Part shown: piece by piece, positions 1 to 8,065 of the stretch
How the letters are laid out: each line of letters opens with the position of its first letter
Position numbering within the stretch: the stretch's first letter is position 1
DNA from: VRUE01 sp963747765
GTDB taxonomy: Bacteria; Actinomycetota; Thermoleophilia; Solirubrobacterales; 70-9
DNA length: 64,000 nt
Reading direction: 5' to 3'
NCBI GenBank assembly: GCA_963747765.1
Contig: CAVVGH010000007.1
Coordinates: 520,482 to 584,481, forward strand
Made by a program: the position numbers and the translations under genes
Notes under the pieces: generated by a model
Told to the model about the DNA's origin: nothing
Seen by the model: the letters and a program-made list of their open reading frames with translations, nothing else
The model's database searches: none

Positions 1-88
1 AAGCGAGGGCGCCGACGGCGTGTTCGTGCGCGCGAAGATCCCGGCGGCGGAGCTGCACCGCTTCGAGCATCTCTTCGCCGCGCCATAG
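1..88 (+). CDS. C-terminal end of a gene entering from the left, possibly GTPase HflX
   Basis: The open frame enters at base 2 and ends at TAG 86-88, leaving the last 28 codons (..GVFVRAKIPAAELHRF..). The pattern of a glycine-valine turn, a basic strand and PAxEL resembles the C-terminal domain of actinobacterial HflX GTPases. The fragment is too short for a firm call, so the family is inference. About 100 bp separate it from dut, which has its own promoter. Confidence 0.35.
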   Translation, partial: SEGADGVFVRAKIPAAELHRFEHLFAAP

Positions 89-173
89 GGACGAAGAGGG
101 TGTCTGCCGCCCCGACTCGCTCGCCTTGAGTGTCCGCCGTCCGGGAAACGCCCCTCGGTTCGTCTCAGCGCAG

Positions 174-179
174 TAGGGT
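174..179 (+). promoter_or_regulatory. -10 box of dut (TAGGGT)
   Basis: TAGGGT ends 8 nt before the dut ATG at 188, with no Shine-Dalgarno sequence between them. Transcription would start at or next to the ATG, giving a leaderless mRNA. Confidence 0.6.
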
Positions 180-187
180 GCTCGCCC

Positions 188-619
188 ATGGAGCTGCGGA
201 TCGCGAAGCTGACGGATGGCGCCGTGCTGCCGAGTCGGGCGCATGCCGGGGATGCCGGGTTGGACCTGTATGCATGCGAGGCGGCTCACCTCGGGCCGGG
301 GGAGAGGTGGAGCGTCGGGACCGGGATCGCGGTGCAGATACCAGAGGGGCACGCAGGCCTGGTGCTACCCAGGTCGGGCCTGGCGCGCGAGCACGGCATC
401 GCGCTGGTCAACGCGCCGGGACTGATCGACTCCGGCTACCGCGGCGAAGTGCGGGTGCTGTTGCTCAATACCGATCCAGCCGACACCTTCCGGATCGCGC
501 CAGGCGAGCGGATCGCCCAGCTCGTCATCGCGCCGATCGCCGCACCCGACCCGGTCGAGGCCGACGCGCTGACCGAGACGGCGCGCGGCGAGGGCGGCTT
601 TGGATCGAGCGGCCGCTGA
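188..619 (+). CDS. dut: dUTP diphosphatase (dUTPase)
   Basis: This enzyme hydrolyses dUTP to dUMP and pyrophosphate, keeping uracil out of DNA and feeding dTMP synthesis in the cytoplasm. The 143-residue protein carries all five trimeric-dUTPase motifs in order: AGDAGLDL near residue 20, PRSGLA near 60, GLIDSGYRGE near 78, ERIAQLVI near 105, and the glycine-rich RGEGGFGSSG close to the C-terminus. The length is normal for the family. The ATG at 188 is supported by the TAGGGT box 8 nt upstream. It converges on gatD, with about 29 bp between the stops. Confidence 0.95.
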   Translation: MELRIAKLTDGAVLPSRAHAGDAGLDLYACEAAHLGPGERWSVGTGIAVQIPEGHAGLVLPRSGLAREHGIALVNAPGLIDSGYRGEVRVLLLNTDPADTFRIAPGERIAQLVIAPIAAPDPVEADALTETARGEGGFGSSGR

Positions 620-648
620 AGGCCGCACGCGAAGCGCCAATTCGACGC

Positions 649-1386
649 TCAACCGCGCAGGGCGACGTCGCGGGCGCACTGCTGCGCGGCCAGCTCGAGG
701 GCGTCGTCCAGAGGCTCCAGGTCGGGACTTTCCCCGTAGCGGCGCTCGAGCGCCAGGGCGATGAGGCGGTCGGCCAGCCAGGCGTTCTTGGGGAGGAGGG
801 GGCCGTGCAGATAGGTGCCAATCAGGTTGTCGAGTCGCACGCCCTCGAAGCCGTCCCTGCCGTTGTTGCCAAAGCCCTTCAGCACCCTGCCAAGCGGCGT
901 GGCGCCGGGGCCCAGGAAGGTCCGTCCACCGTGGTTCTCAAAGCCGGCAACGATCTGAGTGCCGCCGCCCAGGTCGACCTCGATCGCCACATTGCCGATC
1001 AGCCGGGAACCGGGCTCGCGGACGGTCTCCAGGTCGGCCAATCCGAGGCCCGGTAGACGCTCATCGCCCAGCTGGTAGCTGTGGCCGAGCAGCTGGTAGC
1101 CCCCGCAGACAGCGAGCATGACGGCGCCGTCGCCGACCGCTGCCGCGAGCGCGTCGCGCTTGGTGGCGACCATGTCCGCGGCGACGACACGCTGATCGCG
1201 GTCCTGGCCCCCACCCAGATAGAGCAGGTCGCAGGCGCCCGGATCGACGCTCTCGCGCGGCCCCGCAGAACCGTAGGAGAAATCGATCCCGCGCCACTCG
1301 CAGCGTCGCTGCAAAAAGAGGATGTTGCCGCGATCGGCGTAGATGTTCATCTGGTCGGGATAGAGGGCCAGTAGGCGAAGCTCCAT
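649..1386 (-). CDS. gatD: lipid II isoglutaminyl synthase, glutamine amidotransferase subunit GatD
   Basis: GatD releases ammonia from glutamine so that MurT can amidate the D-Glu of the peptidoglycan stem peptide. The 245-residue class I (cobyric-acid-synthase-like) amidotransferase shows LYLGGGQDRDQ near residue 57, nucleophile Cys94 in AVCGGYQLLG, and the catalytic His in TYLHGPLLPKN near 194. Its ATG overlaps the TGA of the methyltransferase gene by 1 bp. It is therefore the last gene of a lipid kinase, murT, methyltransferase, gatD operon. In most genomes gatD directly follows murT. Confidence 0.93.
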   Translation of the reverse strand: MELRLLALYPDQMNIYADRGNILFLQRRCEWRGIDFSYGSAGPRESVDPGACDLLYLGGGQDRDQRVVAADMVATKRDALAAAVGDGAVMLAVCGGYQLLGHSYQLGDERLPGLGLADLETVREPGSRLIGNVAIEVDLGGGTQIVAGFENHGGRTFLGPGATPLGRVLKGFGNNGRDGFEGVRLDNLIGTYLHGPLLPKNAWLADRLIALALERRYGESPDLEPLDDALELAAQQCARDVALRG

Positions 1387-2096
1387 CAGACTTCCCTCCC
1401 CAGCAGGACGACCGTCGAGCCAACGTGCGCGTCAGTGGGAGGGACGGCGCGCCGGCCGGCGGGGCGCAGACCCGCCCGTTGGGCCTCGTCCTCCAGCATC
1501 GTCGCGTCGAGCCTGCACAGCGACACGTCGTCCACCTCCTCGGTCAGCTCGCCGGTCGGGGAAACGCGCTGCCGCAACCGCCGGACCCTGATGCGCTCGG
1601 AATCGACCACGGAATCGACCGGCAGGCTCGAGTAGACCCAGCCGTCGACCTCGCGCGTATCGGGGAGGGGAGGGGGAGCGTCCACAGCGGCGGGCAGCGC
1701 TTCGACGATCGCGAACGCCGCGACCCCGCCGACGGGGAGGTGGGCCGCGACGCACCGCAGGCAGCGACCGCGGTCCTTCTCGCCCGCGAAGAGCTGCAGC
1801 AGCTGCATCGGCGCCAGCACGAGGTCGAACTCGTGGGCGAGGTCGAAGGCCCGGGCGTCCCCCACGGCAGCGGCCGCCGGCAAGCCTTGCGCCTGCTCGA
1901 CAAACGCCGCGACGAGCTCGTGGTCGATGTCCAGCCCGGTGACCGAATGGCCGCGCCGGGCCAGGTGAATCGCCACGCGCCCGGTTCCGCAGCCCAGCTC
2001 CAGTATCTGGCGCTCGGCCCGCTCGGCCAGCTCTTCCCAGAGAGCCAGATCGGCGGAATAGCCTCCGCACTCCGCTTCGTGCCAGACGACGCTCAC
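1386..2096 (-). CDS. class I SAM-dependent methyltransferase between murT and gatD
   Basis: The 236-residue protein has a Rossmann-type SAM site: ILELGCGTGRVAIHLA (motif I, near residue 33), GLDID (motif II) and FDLVLAPMQLLQ (motif IV region). The start is the GTG at 2096, overlapping the murT TGA as GTGA. The longer upstream reading frame runs antisense-like through murT and is not plausible. The substrate is unknown. Its place inside a lipid II amidation operon, coupled by overlaps on both sides, suggests a cell-wall precursor or lipid-linked target, but that is inference from context only. Confidence 0.85.
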   Translation of the reverse strand: MSVVWHEAECGGYSADLALWEELAERAERQILELGCGTGRVAIHLARRGHSVTGLDIDHELVAAFVEQAQGLPAAAAVGDARAFDLAHEFDLVLAPMQLLQLFAGEKDRGRCLRCVAAHLPVGGVAAFAIVEALPAAVDAPPPLPDTREVDGWVYSSLPVDSVVDSERIRVRRLRQRVSPTGELTEEVDDVSLCRLDATMLEDEAQRAGLRPAGRRAVPPTDAHVGSTVVLLGREV

Positions 2097-3484
2097 CGCC
2101 AGAACTCCTCGGTGAGCCCCCGGGAGGAAAGGACCCTGTGCAGCTCCAGCAGGGCCGTGTAGGTGGGCAGTGCGAAGAGTCGGTCGGGCGCCGAAGCCAG
2201 CGCACTGTCGAGCGCCGCCCCGATCTCCGGTTCGACCGCGATCGACTGCTCCGGCCAGCCGGCGTACTTGAGGCGCAGCGCCATCTCCGGCGCGCGTGTC
2301 CCGGCGCAGGTGACGCGGCGCACGGCGCCTGCCAGAAGCTCGAAGTCGGCGTCCCACACCCAGGAGACGTCGCGCCCGTCGGCGATCTGGTCGTTGAGCG
2401 CAATCCACAGGTCGAGCTTGGATCCCTCCGCCTCCAGCCGCAGCGTGCGAAGCACCTCGTTGGCACCGGCCGGGTTCTTGACCAGCAGAATCGAGACCTC
2501 CTTCTCGCCGACCGGCACTGTCTCGACCCGCCCGAAGGCGGCGCGCATCCCAGCAAGCGCCGTGACGATCTCGCTCGGCCGGATGCCGAGCTCCAACCCC
2601 GCCGCGATCGCGGCCAGCGCGTTGTAGACGTTGTACAGGCCGGGCAGCGGCAGCTCCAAGCAGAGGTCCTCGCCTCGGGCGCGAACCTGGGTGCGAGATC
2701 CACTCATGCCGCGCAGCTCGATGTGGGTGGCCGAAACGTCAGGGCGTGGCCGCCCCACGCCACAGCCGTGGCACGTGTAATGCCCGAGGTGACCGACGAA
2801 GGCTCGCTCGTAGCTGTAGGGATGCCCGCAGCGGCGACAGTGCCGTGCATCGAAGGCGTGCTGCAGCTCGGGGAGCGCTTGGGACGGATCGTCGATGCCA
2901 AAATAGGCGACGCCCTCGCGTCGATCTCCCTGGGCATCGAGGCCAAGGCCGGCCACGAGGGGATCGTCGGCGTTTAGAGCGAAGCGCGTGCGTCCCACCC
3001 TGCTCGAGACCGTCTCCGCCCAACCGTCCGCCAACGCCTCGATCTCGCCGTAGCGGTCGAGCTGATCGCGAAAGAGGTTGCCGAGCACGATCAGGGACGG
3101 GTCGAGCTGCTCGGTCACCTTCGGCAGCCACGCCTCGTCCACCTCAAACAGGCCCTCCTGCCCGCGCTGCTCGAGCAGGGCGGTGGCAATGCCCCAGGTC
3201 ATGTTCGAACCGGCCCGGTTGTGCACCGGTGTGCGCCCGACGGCGGCAAGCAGCGCAGCGATCATGCCGGCGGTTGTCGTCTTGCCGTTGGTTGCGCTGA
3301 CCAGCGTCACACCGGCCGTCAGCTTCTCGCCGAGCCGCTGCAGTGCCTCGGGCTCGAGGCGCAGGAGCAGGCGGCCCGGAGCCGTGGTGCCACCGCCCCG
3401 GCCGCTGGCCCGGCTCGCGGCGCCGAGCGCCCGCGCAACGAGGCGCTTCGCGCCGAACAGCGTTTCGGTTGAGGTCGCGCTCAC
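2093..3484 (-). CDS. murT: lipid II isoglutaminyl synthase, Mur-ligase-like subunit MurT
   Basis: This ATP-dependent ligase forms the MurT-GatD complex that converts stem-peptide D-Glu to D-isoglutamine on lipid II. The 463-residue protein has the Mur ligase P-loop VSATNGKTTT near residue 62 and a four-Cys zinc ribbon (CRRCG..CHGCG) near 215-240, typical of MurT. The DUF1727 C-terminal domain carries ADGRDVSWVWDADFE, which holds the catalytic Asp. The GTG start overlaps the TGA of the upstream lipid kinase gene (GTGA), and its own TGA overlaps the methyltransferase GTG, so all four genes are probably translationally coupled. Confidence 0.93.
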   Translation of the reverse strand: MSATSTETLFGAKRLVARALGAASRASGRGGGTTAPGRLLLRLEPEALQRLGEKLTAGVTLVSATNGKTTTAGMIAALLAAVGRTPVHNRAGSNMTWGIATALLEQRGQEGLFEVDEAWLPKVTEQLDPSLIVLGNLFRDQLDRYGEIEALADGWAETVSSRVGRTRFALNADDPLVAGLGLDAQGDRREGVAYFGIDDPSQALPELQHAFDARHCRRCGHPYSYERAFVGHLGHYTCHGCGVGRPRPDVSATHIELRGMSGSRTQVRARGEDLCLELPLPGLYNVYNALAAIAAGLELGIRPSEIVTALAGMRAAFGRVETVPVGEKEVSILLVKNPAGANEVLRTLRLEAEGSKLDLWIALNDQIADGRDVSWVWDADFELLAGAVRRVTCAGTRAPEMALRLKYAGWPEQSIAVEPEIGAALDSALASAPDRLFALPTYTALLELHRVLSSRGLTEEFWR

Positions 3485-4377
3485 TCCCTATCCAGGGGCG
3501 GGACCAGGAGCTTCAGGGCCCGCGGCAGCAGGCGCAGCGACACCGGGAGATCGGTGATGTGCTCGCCGTCGGCGTAGACGGCAAAGGGGCGGCTGGCGCT
3601 CAGCTCCAGGCGTGGGGCGCGGAAGACGCTCACCTCGTCCTCCTCGACGTGCGTGCCCTTGAACACCTTCGGCAGGTTACTCAGGAACCTCAGCTTTCCG
3701 ACCTCCCCAACCGCGATGACGTCGAATTCGCCATCGGATAGGTCGGCATCCGGAGCAAGCATCATGCCGCCGCCGTATGCCTTGCTGTTCGCGGCGGAGA
3801 CCGAATAGCCGGTGAACCGAAGGTGCTCCTCGCCGACCTTGACGGTGAAGCGGGCTGGCTTCCAGCCGAGCAGCGTTCGGATCCCCGCGTAGGCGTAGAC
3901 CAGGTTGCCGCGCAGCAGGTTGGCCTCGTTGGCCAGCAGGTTGGCCTCGGCGTCGAAACCGGTGCTGGCGATTCCCAGGAACCGCTTGCCGTTCGCCTCG
4001 CCGACGTCGATCAGGCGGGTGCAGCCGGCTGCCAGGACGGCGACCGCACCCTCGGGGTCCTCAGGTATCCCCAGGACGCGCGCAAGGTCGTTTCCGCGCC
4101 CACCGGGGATGATCCCAAGCGGCGCCTCGTAGCCCGCGAGGGCGCCGCCAACGGCGCCGATCAGGCCGTCGCCGCTCATCACCACCGGCACCTCGCCGGC
4201 GTCGGCGGCGCGCAGGGCGCGCTCCACACCGTCCCGAAGGCCGTGTGTGCGCTCGACACGGAACACGAGGCGCCGTGCGTCGAGCTCCTGCTCAACCCGA
4301 GGCAGCAGCTTGAGGCTGCGGCCGTGAGCCGACGCGGGATTGACCAGCAACGCCAGGGGCATCCCCTCGATCTCCAT
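3481..4377 (-). CDS. diacylglycerol/sphingosine kinase-family lipid kinase
   Basis: The 298-residue DAGK catalytic-domain protein opens with ALLVNPASAHGRS and has the nucleotide motif VVMSGDGLIGAVGGAL near 70. GIIPGGRGNDLAR near 95 matches the family GTGND signature with R in place of T. The C-terminal beta sandwich holds YGGGMMLAPDADLSDG. It probably phosphorylates a membrane lipid; the exact substrate (diacylglycerol or undecaprenol) cannot be told. The ATG at 4377 is chosen because TAGGCT (minus strand, 4386-4391) ends 8 nt upstream. The 96 extra upstream codons look spurious. It is the first gene of the murT operon. Confidence 0.85.
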   Translation of the reverse strand: MEIEGMPLALLVNPASAHGRSLKLLPRVEQELDARRLVFRVERTHGLRDGVERALRAADAGEVPVVMSGDGLIGAVGGALAGYEAPLGIIPGGRGNDLARVLGIPEDPEGAVAVLAAGCTRLIDVGEANGKRFLGIASTGFDAEANLLANEANLLRGNLVYAYAGIRTLLGWKPARFTVKVGEEHLRFTGYSVSAANSKAYGGGMMLAPDADLSDGEFDVIAVGEVGKLRFLSNLPKVFKGTHVEEDEVSVFRAPRLELSASRPFAVYADGEHITDLPVSLRLLPRALKLLVPPLDRE

Positions 4378-4385
4378 CGAGCGGC

Positions 4386-4391
4386 AGCCTA
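4386..4391 (-). promoter_or_regulatory. -10 box of the murT operon (TAGGCT)
   Basis: The minus strand reads TAGGCT, 8 nt upstream of the lipid kinase ATG, with no ribosome-binding site between. It sets the start codon and implies a leaderless operon mRNA. Confidence 0.55.
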
Positions 4392-4485
4392 TTCCGGCCG
4401 CCCCGGGGCGTGCTCGGAGCGGCCCGGGATCGCGGCAGATCCTCGCTTGCCAGGGGCTTGATGCGGGCTTCCACATCGAGCCTCT

Positions 4486-4491
4486 AGGATT
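4486..4491 (+). promoter_or_regulatory. -10 box of the cyclophilin gene (TAGGAT)
   Basis: TAGGAT lies in the context GAGCCTCTAGG, about 8 nt before the start codon at 4500. The same GAGCCTCTAGG block precedes the peroxiredoxin gene. Confidence 0.55.
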
Positions 4492-4499
4492 CCGCGCCA

Positions 4500-5183
4500 G
4501 TGCAGGGAACCTCGGATCGCAACAAGTGGATCGCGCTCGGCGTCTTCGCCCTGGTCGCCGTTGTCGTCGTGGCAGCGATCCTGATCGGCCGGGGCGGGGG
4601 AGACAACGGCTCGAAGACCACCGCAGGCGCGGCGGGCTGCGCGCAGGTCGAACCACCGAAGCCAAAGCGGGTCAGTTACGCGGCCCCGAAGCAGACGGTG
4701 AAGCGCGGCGAACAGCTGACGGCGGCGGTCCGCACGAGCTGCGGAACCTTCAAGATCGCGCTTGACACACAGCGGGCGCCGAAGACCGTCAACTCATTCG
4801 TCTTCCTCTCGGACAAGGGCTTCTACGACGACCTCACCTTTCACCGTGTGGCGCCGGGCTTTGTGATCCAGGGCGGTGACCCCCTGGGAACGGGGACCGG
4901 CGGTCCTGGCTACAGCGTCGACGAGAAGCCGCCGGCGAACCTCGCGTACACGAAGGGCACCGTCGCAATGGCCAAGAGCTCCGCCGAGCCCCCCGGACGC
5001 TCGGGCAGCCAATTCTTCGTGGTGCTCTCGGCCGATGCCGGCCTGCCGGCGGAATACGCCCTGGTCGGCAAGGTCGACGAAGGCTTCGGCGTGGTCGAAC
5101 GGATCGGCAAGCTCGGCACGCCGGCGGAAAAGCCCAAACAGACCGTTCTGATCGAAGGGGTGTCGATCGAAAAGGGCCGGTGA
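4500..5183 (+). CDS. membrane-anchored cyclophilin-type peptidyl-prolyl isomerase
   Basis: It catalyses cis-trans isomerisation of prolyl bonds. The 227-residue protein has a short basic N-terminus, one transmembrane helix at about residues 10-30, a low-complexity linker, and a cyclophilin domain from about 75 to the end. Conserved blocks are FHRVAPGFVIQGGDP, MAKS..PGRSGSQFFV and ALVGKVDEGF. The topology suggests a surface-exposed foldase or lipoprotein-like anchor. The start lies 8 nt after TAGGAT. It diverges from the lipid kinase operon. Confidence 0.9.
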   Translation: MQGTSDRNKWIALGVFALVAVVVVAAILIGRGGGDNGSKTTAGAAGCAQVEPPKPKRVSYAAPKQTVKRGEQLTAAVRTSCGTFKIALDTQRAPKTVNSFVFLSDKGFYDDLTFHRVAPGFVIQGGDPLGTGTGGPGYSVDEKPPANLAYTKGTVAMAKSSAEPPGRSGSQFFVVLSADAGLPAEYALVGKVDEGFGVVERIGKLGTPAEKPKQTVLIEGVSIEKGR

Positions 5184-5332
5184 CTCAGGTCGCCAGTCGC
5201 GCTGGAGGCCTGATGCCACGCGTGCGACGCCCCGGGGCCAGGCGCATAGGTTCGTCGAGAATTGGCCTGCCGAGTTGAGGCGTTCGAGCGGCAGGCGATT
5301 TGGAGATGGACCCATAATCCACACCGAGCCTC

Positions 5333-5338
5333 TAGGCT
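5333..5338 (+). promoter_or_regulatory. -10 box of the peroxiredoxin gene (TAGGCT)
   Basis: TAGGCT ends 8 nt before the GTG at 5347. The 11-bp context is shared with the cyclophilin promoter at 4486, suggesting common sigma-factor recognition. Confidence 0.55.
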
Positions 5339-5346
5339 GCTCCATC

Positions 5347-5847
5347 GTGGCCAGAGTCGAGGTTGGAGACAGCGCCCCGGACTTCGAGTTGCCGGGGACC
5401 GGCGGCAGGGCGTACGGCCTTTCGGAGTTGCGCGGGCAAACCGTTGTCCTGGCCTTCTATCCCGGCGACGACACCAGGGTCTGCACGGCACAGTTCTGCT
5501 CCTACCGGGACAACGCGGATCGCCTCGACCAGCTCGACGCCAACGTGCTGGGCATCTCGCCCCAGTCGGTCGACTCCCACGAGCGGTGGAGCCGCGAAAG
5601 GGAGCTGAACGTCCCGCTGCTGGCCGACGAGGACCTGGCGGTGAGCAGAAGCTACGGAGTCCTCGGCTGGGCGGGGCCGTTCGCAAAGCTGGCGGGAATC
5701 GAGAACGCGCCCGGGGGCCGCTACGTGATGCGCGCGATCTTCGTTATCGACGCCGATGGGATCGTCCGCCACAAGCACGTGTCGCGGACCGGCTCCCGGT
5801 TCCAAACCGTCGACGACATCGAACGGGCCGTCGCCGCGCTGGCCTGA
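5347..5847 (+). CDS. thioredoxin-dependent peroxiredoxin, Bcp/PrxQ type
   Basis: It reduces hydrogen peroxide and organic hydroperoxides at the expense of thioredoxin. The 166-residue AhpC/TSA-fold protein has GDSAPDFELP near residue 7 and the peroxidatic Cys46 in DDTRVCTAQFC. Cys51 is spaced Cx4C, as in atypical two-Cys Bcp enzymes. The GTG at 5347 is preferred to the upstream ATG because TAGGCT ends 8 nt before it and the protein then begins at the family's usual position. Its TGA overlaps the hydrolase ATG by 1 bp. Confidence 0.9.
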   Translation: MARVEVGDSAPDFELPGTGGRAYGLSELRGQTVVLAFYPGDDTRVCTAQFCSYRDNADRLDQLDANVLGISPQSVDSHERWSRERELNVPLLADEDLAVSRSYGVLGWAGPFAKLAGIENAPGGRYVMRAIFVIDADGIVRHKHVSRTGSRFQTVDDIERAVAALA

Positions 5848-6722
5848 TGTCAGAGGCGGGGCCGCGCAGCTTCACCGCCGGCGACGCCCCTGTGATTCGC
5901 GGCGAGATCGCGGGGGAGGGCCCGGCGATCGTCCTTTGCCATGGGATTACGGCGACGCGCCGCTACGTCGTGCACGGGTCGCGCGCGCTGGAGCGCGCCG
6001 GCCATACGGTGGTCTCCTACGACGCTCGCGGTCACGGAGAGTCCGACCCCGCCCCCGACCCGCAGGGTTATGGATACCCGGAGCTCGTCGCTGACCTGGA
6101 TGCCGTTATCGCAGCAGCCGGCGCAGGTGGGCAGCCGCTTGTCCTGGCAGGCCATTCGATGGGGGCGCACACCGCGGTCGCATATGCCCTGCGGAACCCC
6201 GAGCGGCTGGCCGGGCTGGTGGTGATCGGACCCGTCTACAGCGGCACGATCCCGGCCGAGACCCTGGGCTACTGGGACGGTCTCTCGGCCGCTCTGGCTG
6301 AGGGCGGGGTGGAGGGATTCGTCGACTACATCGGCCGCGAACAGCAGACCGACCCCTCCTGGCGGGACACGGTGCTGCGCTTCACCCGCGAGCGGATGCT
6401 GCTGCACTGCCATCCGGCGGCTCTGGTGGACGCCCTGACACAGGTGCCACGATCGCGGCCCTTCGGCGAAATGGGCGAGCTTGAGGCATTGCGGGTGCCG
6501 ACCCTCGTGGTGGCAAGCCATGACCAGGCCGACCCGGGCCACCCGCACGCCGTCGCGACCGCTTACACGGAGCACCTGCCGCAGGCACGCCAGATCGAGG
6601 AGCACGTGGGGCAATCTCCGCTTGCCTGGCAGGGTGGGAGGCTCTCACGGGAAATCGCGGCGTTCTGCGCGGAGCCGGCGGTTGCGGCACGCCACAGGAC
6701 GGCGGGACCGGCGAAACCCTAG
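5847..6722 (+). CDS. alpha/beta-hydrolase family protein
   Basis: The 291-residue alpha/beta-hydrolase has the oxyanion region VLCHGITATRR near residue 29, YDARGHGESDP near 56, nucleophile elbow GHSMGAH near 99, and an acidic residue in VVASHDQADPGH. An ester- or haloperoxidase-like hydrolase is likely; the substrate is unknown. The start ATG overlaps the peroxiredoxin stop (TGATG), so the two genes form an operon. The stop TAG overlaps the -10 box of the next gene. Confidence 0.82.
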   Translation: MSEAGPRSFTAGDAPVIRGEIAGEGPAIVLCHGITATRRYVVHGSRALERAGHTVVSYDARGHGESDPAPDPQGYGYPELVADLDAVIAAAGAGGQPLVLAGHSMGAHTAVAYALRNPERLAGLVVIGPVYSGTIPAETLGYWDGLSAALAEGGVEGFVDYIGREQQTDPSWRDTVLRFTRERMLLHCHPAALVDALTQVPRSRPFGEMGELEALRVPTLVVASHDQADPGHPHAVATAYTEHLPQARQIEEHVGQSPLAWQGGRLSREIAAFCAEPAVAARHRTAGPAKP

Positions 6723-6725
6723 GCT
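6720..6725 (+). promoter_or_regulatory. -10 box of the VKOR gene (TAGGCT), overlapping the hydrolase stop codon
   Basis: TAGGCT begins inside the upstream TAG stop and ends 9 nt before the ATG at 6735. Confidence 0.5.
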
Positions 6726-6734
6726 TCCCGAGCG

Positions 6735-7166
6735 ATGAGAGCTCCGAGCGAGGGAACGCTCCGCAAGACAACGACCTTCGTTGCCACATTTGGCATCGGC
6801 GTCGCCACCTACATCGCAATTGCCGACGCGGGTGGCGGGGCGCCGGTCTGCCTGGCGGGCGGCGGTGGCTGCGAGACCGTCGCCAACAGCTCCTACTCGC
6901 ATCTGCTGGGCATCAACGTGGCGCTTATCGGCATTGCCGGATACGTGCTCATCTTGCTGTCGGCACTGCTGCGCGGCGATCTCGCCCGGATGTCGGGCTT
7001 CGGGGTGGCTTTGGCGGGCTTTGCCTTTAGCGTGTACCTGACCTATCTGGAGCTCTTCGTGATCGACGCGATCTGCCAGTGGTGCGTCGCGAGCGCGGTG
7101 CTGATGATGGTGCTTTTCGGGTTGAATGCAGTTCGCATGATCGTCTACGTCGGAAGGACCCCATGA
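6735..7166 (+). CDS. vitamin K epoxide reductase (VKOR) family membrane protein
   Basis: Bacterial VKOR homologues reoxidise DsbA-like proteins and pass electrons to membrane quinone. The 143-residue protein has about four transmembrane helices, a periplasm-facing loop pair Cys39 and Cys46, and the redox centre Cys114-Gln-Trp-Cys117. This is the complete four-Cys VKOR set. The ATG at 6735 follows TAGGCT by 9 nt. It overlaps the downstream DsbA-like gene (ATGA), so the enzyme and its partner are co-translated. Confidence 0.92.
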   Translation: MRAPSEGTLRKTTTFVATFGIGVATYIAIADAGGGAPVCLAGGGGCETVANSSYSHLLGINVALIGIAGYVLILLSALLRGDLARMSGFGVALAGFAFSVYLTYLELFVIDAICQWCVASAVLMMVLFGLNAVRMIVYVGRTP

Positions 7167-7930
7167 GCGGTAAGAAGTCCAGGGAGGAACGTCGCGAGGA
7201 ACGGCTGCAGAAGGAAAGCGATGCTGAAAGGCAGGAGCGGCGTCAGCTGCTCATAAAGGTCGGCAGCGCCGCTGTGTTCCTGGCAATAGCCGTCGTCGCC
7301 GTGCTCATCGTCGTCAGCCAGAACCAGAGCGGAGGCGGCGATGCCAACAACGTCAAGGACGTCGGCCTCGTGCGCGAACAGCTGGCCGGAATCCCGCAGA
7401 GCGAAATGGCGCTGGGCGACCCGAAGGCGAAGGTGACGATGTTCGAGTACGGCGACCTGCAGTGCCCGGTCTGCAAGGCGTTCTCCGAGGAAGTGCTGCC
7501 CGATGTGATCGACGCGAAGGTGCGCAGCGGCGAAGCGAAGGTCGAGTTCCGCAACTACACGATCATCAGCCAGCAGTCGGTCCCAGCCGGAGCGGCGGCG
7601 ATCGCCGCCGGCAAACAGGGCCACGGCTGGAACTTCGTCGAGCTCTTCTACCGAAACCAGGGCGAAGAGGGCTCGGGTTATGTAACCGAGGACTTTCTCA
7701 CCGGGATAGCAAAGGGCGCCGGCGTGCCGGACATCGACAAGTGGAACAGCGACCGCAAGAGCAAGGCCACGCTCAAGCAGGTGTCGCGGACCTCAACAGA
7801 AGCCCAGGAACTTGGCTTCAGCGGAACGCCGTCGTTCGCGGTGTCGGGCCCGGGCGTAACCGGCATGAAGACCCTTGGGACACCCGGTTCGGCTGGCGCT
7901 CTGGAAGAAGCCATCGACGAAGCGGGTTAG
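7163..7930 (+). CDS. membrane-anchored DsbA-like thiol oxidoreductase
   Basis: It probably introduces disulfides into exported proteins. The 255-residue protein has a charged, Arg/Glu-rich cytoplasmic N-terminus, a single transmembrane helix at about residues 30-52, and a thioredoxin fold with the active site Cys101-Pro-Val-Cys104. The cis-Pro loop FSGTPSFAV lies near the end. The ATG at 7163 overlaps the VKOR stop (ATGA) and is preferred over an upstream in-frame start inside the VKOR gene. VKOR is the natural reoxidant. Confidence 0.92.
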   Translation: MSGKKSREERREERLQKESDAERQERRQLLIKVGSAAVFLAIAVVAVLIVVSQNQSGGGDANNVKDVGLVREQLAGIPQSEMALGDPKAKVTMFEYGDLQCPVCKAFSEEVLPDVIDAKVRSGEAKVEFRNYTIISQQSVPAGAAAIAAGKQGHGWNFVELFYRNQGEEGSGYVTEDFLTGIAKGAGVPDIDKWNSDRKSKATLKQVSRTSTEAQELGFSGTPSFAVSGPGVTGMKTLGTPGSAGALEEAIDEAG

Positions 7931-8020
7931 ACGGGCCGCCAGGGGCGATTCGCAGTTGGAGACGGGCCGCCAGGGGCGACTGGCAGCCGGTTATGCCGGT
8001 CGCCGGGGGCGATTCGCAGC
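7930..8020. repeat. short tandem repeat just after the dsbA-like gene
   Basis: A 31-bp unit beginning GACGGGCCGCCAGGGGCGA occurs at 7930 and 7961. A degenerate third copy with CGCCGGGGGCGATTCGCAG follows at about 8000. It sits immediately after the stop codon and before the convergent hyfI-like gene. It encodes nothing recognisable. Confidence 0.7.
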
Positions 8021-8065
8021 GGCGGTGCTCAGGTGGGTTTCCTGGCTGAGTTGACATAACATCCA

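Noticed and set aside
2163..2977. Plus-strand frames opposite murT
   Set aside because: These are complements of a conserved ligase gene and have no motif, start signal or neighbour support.
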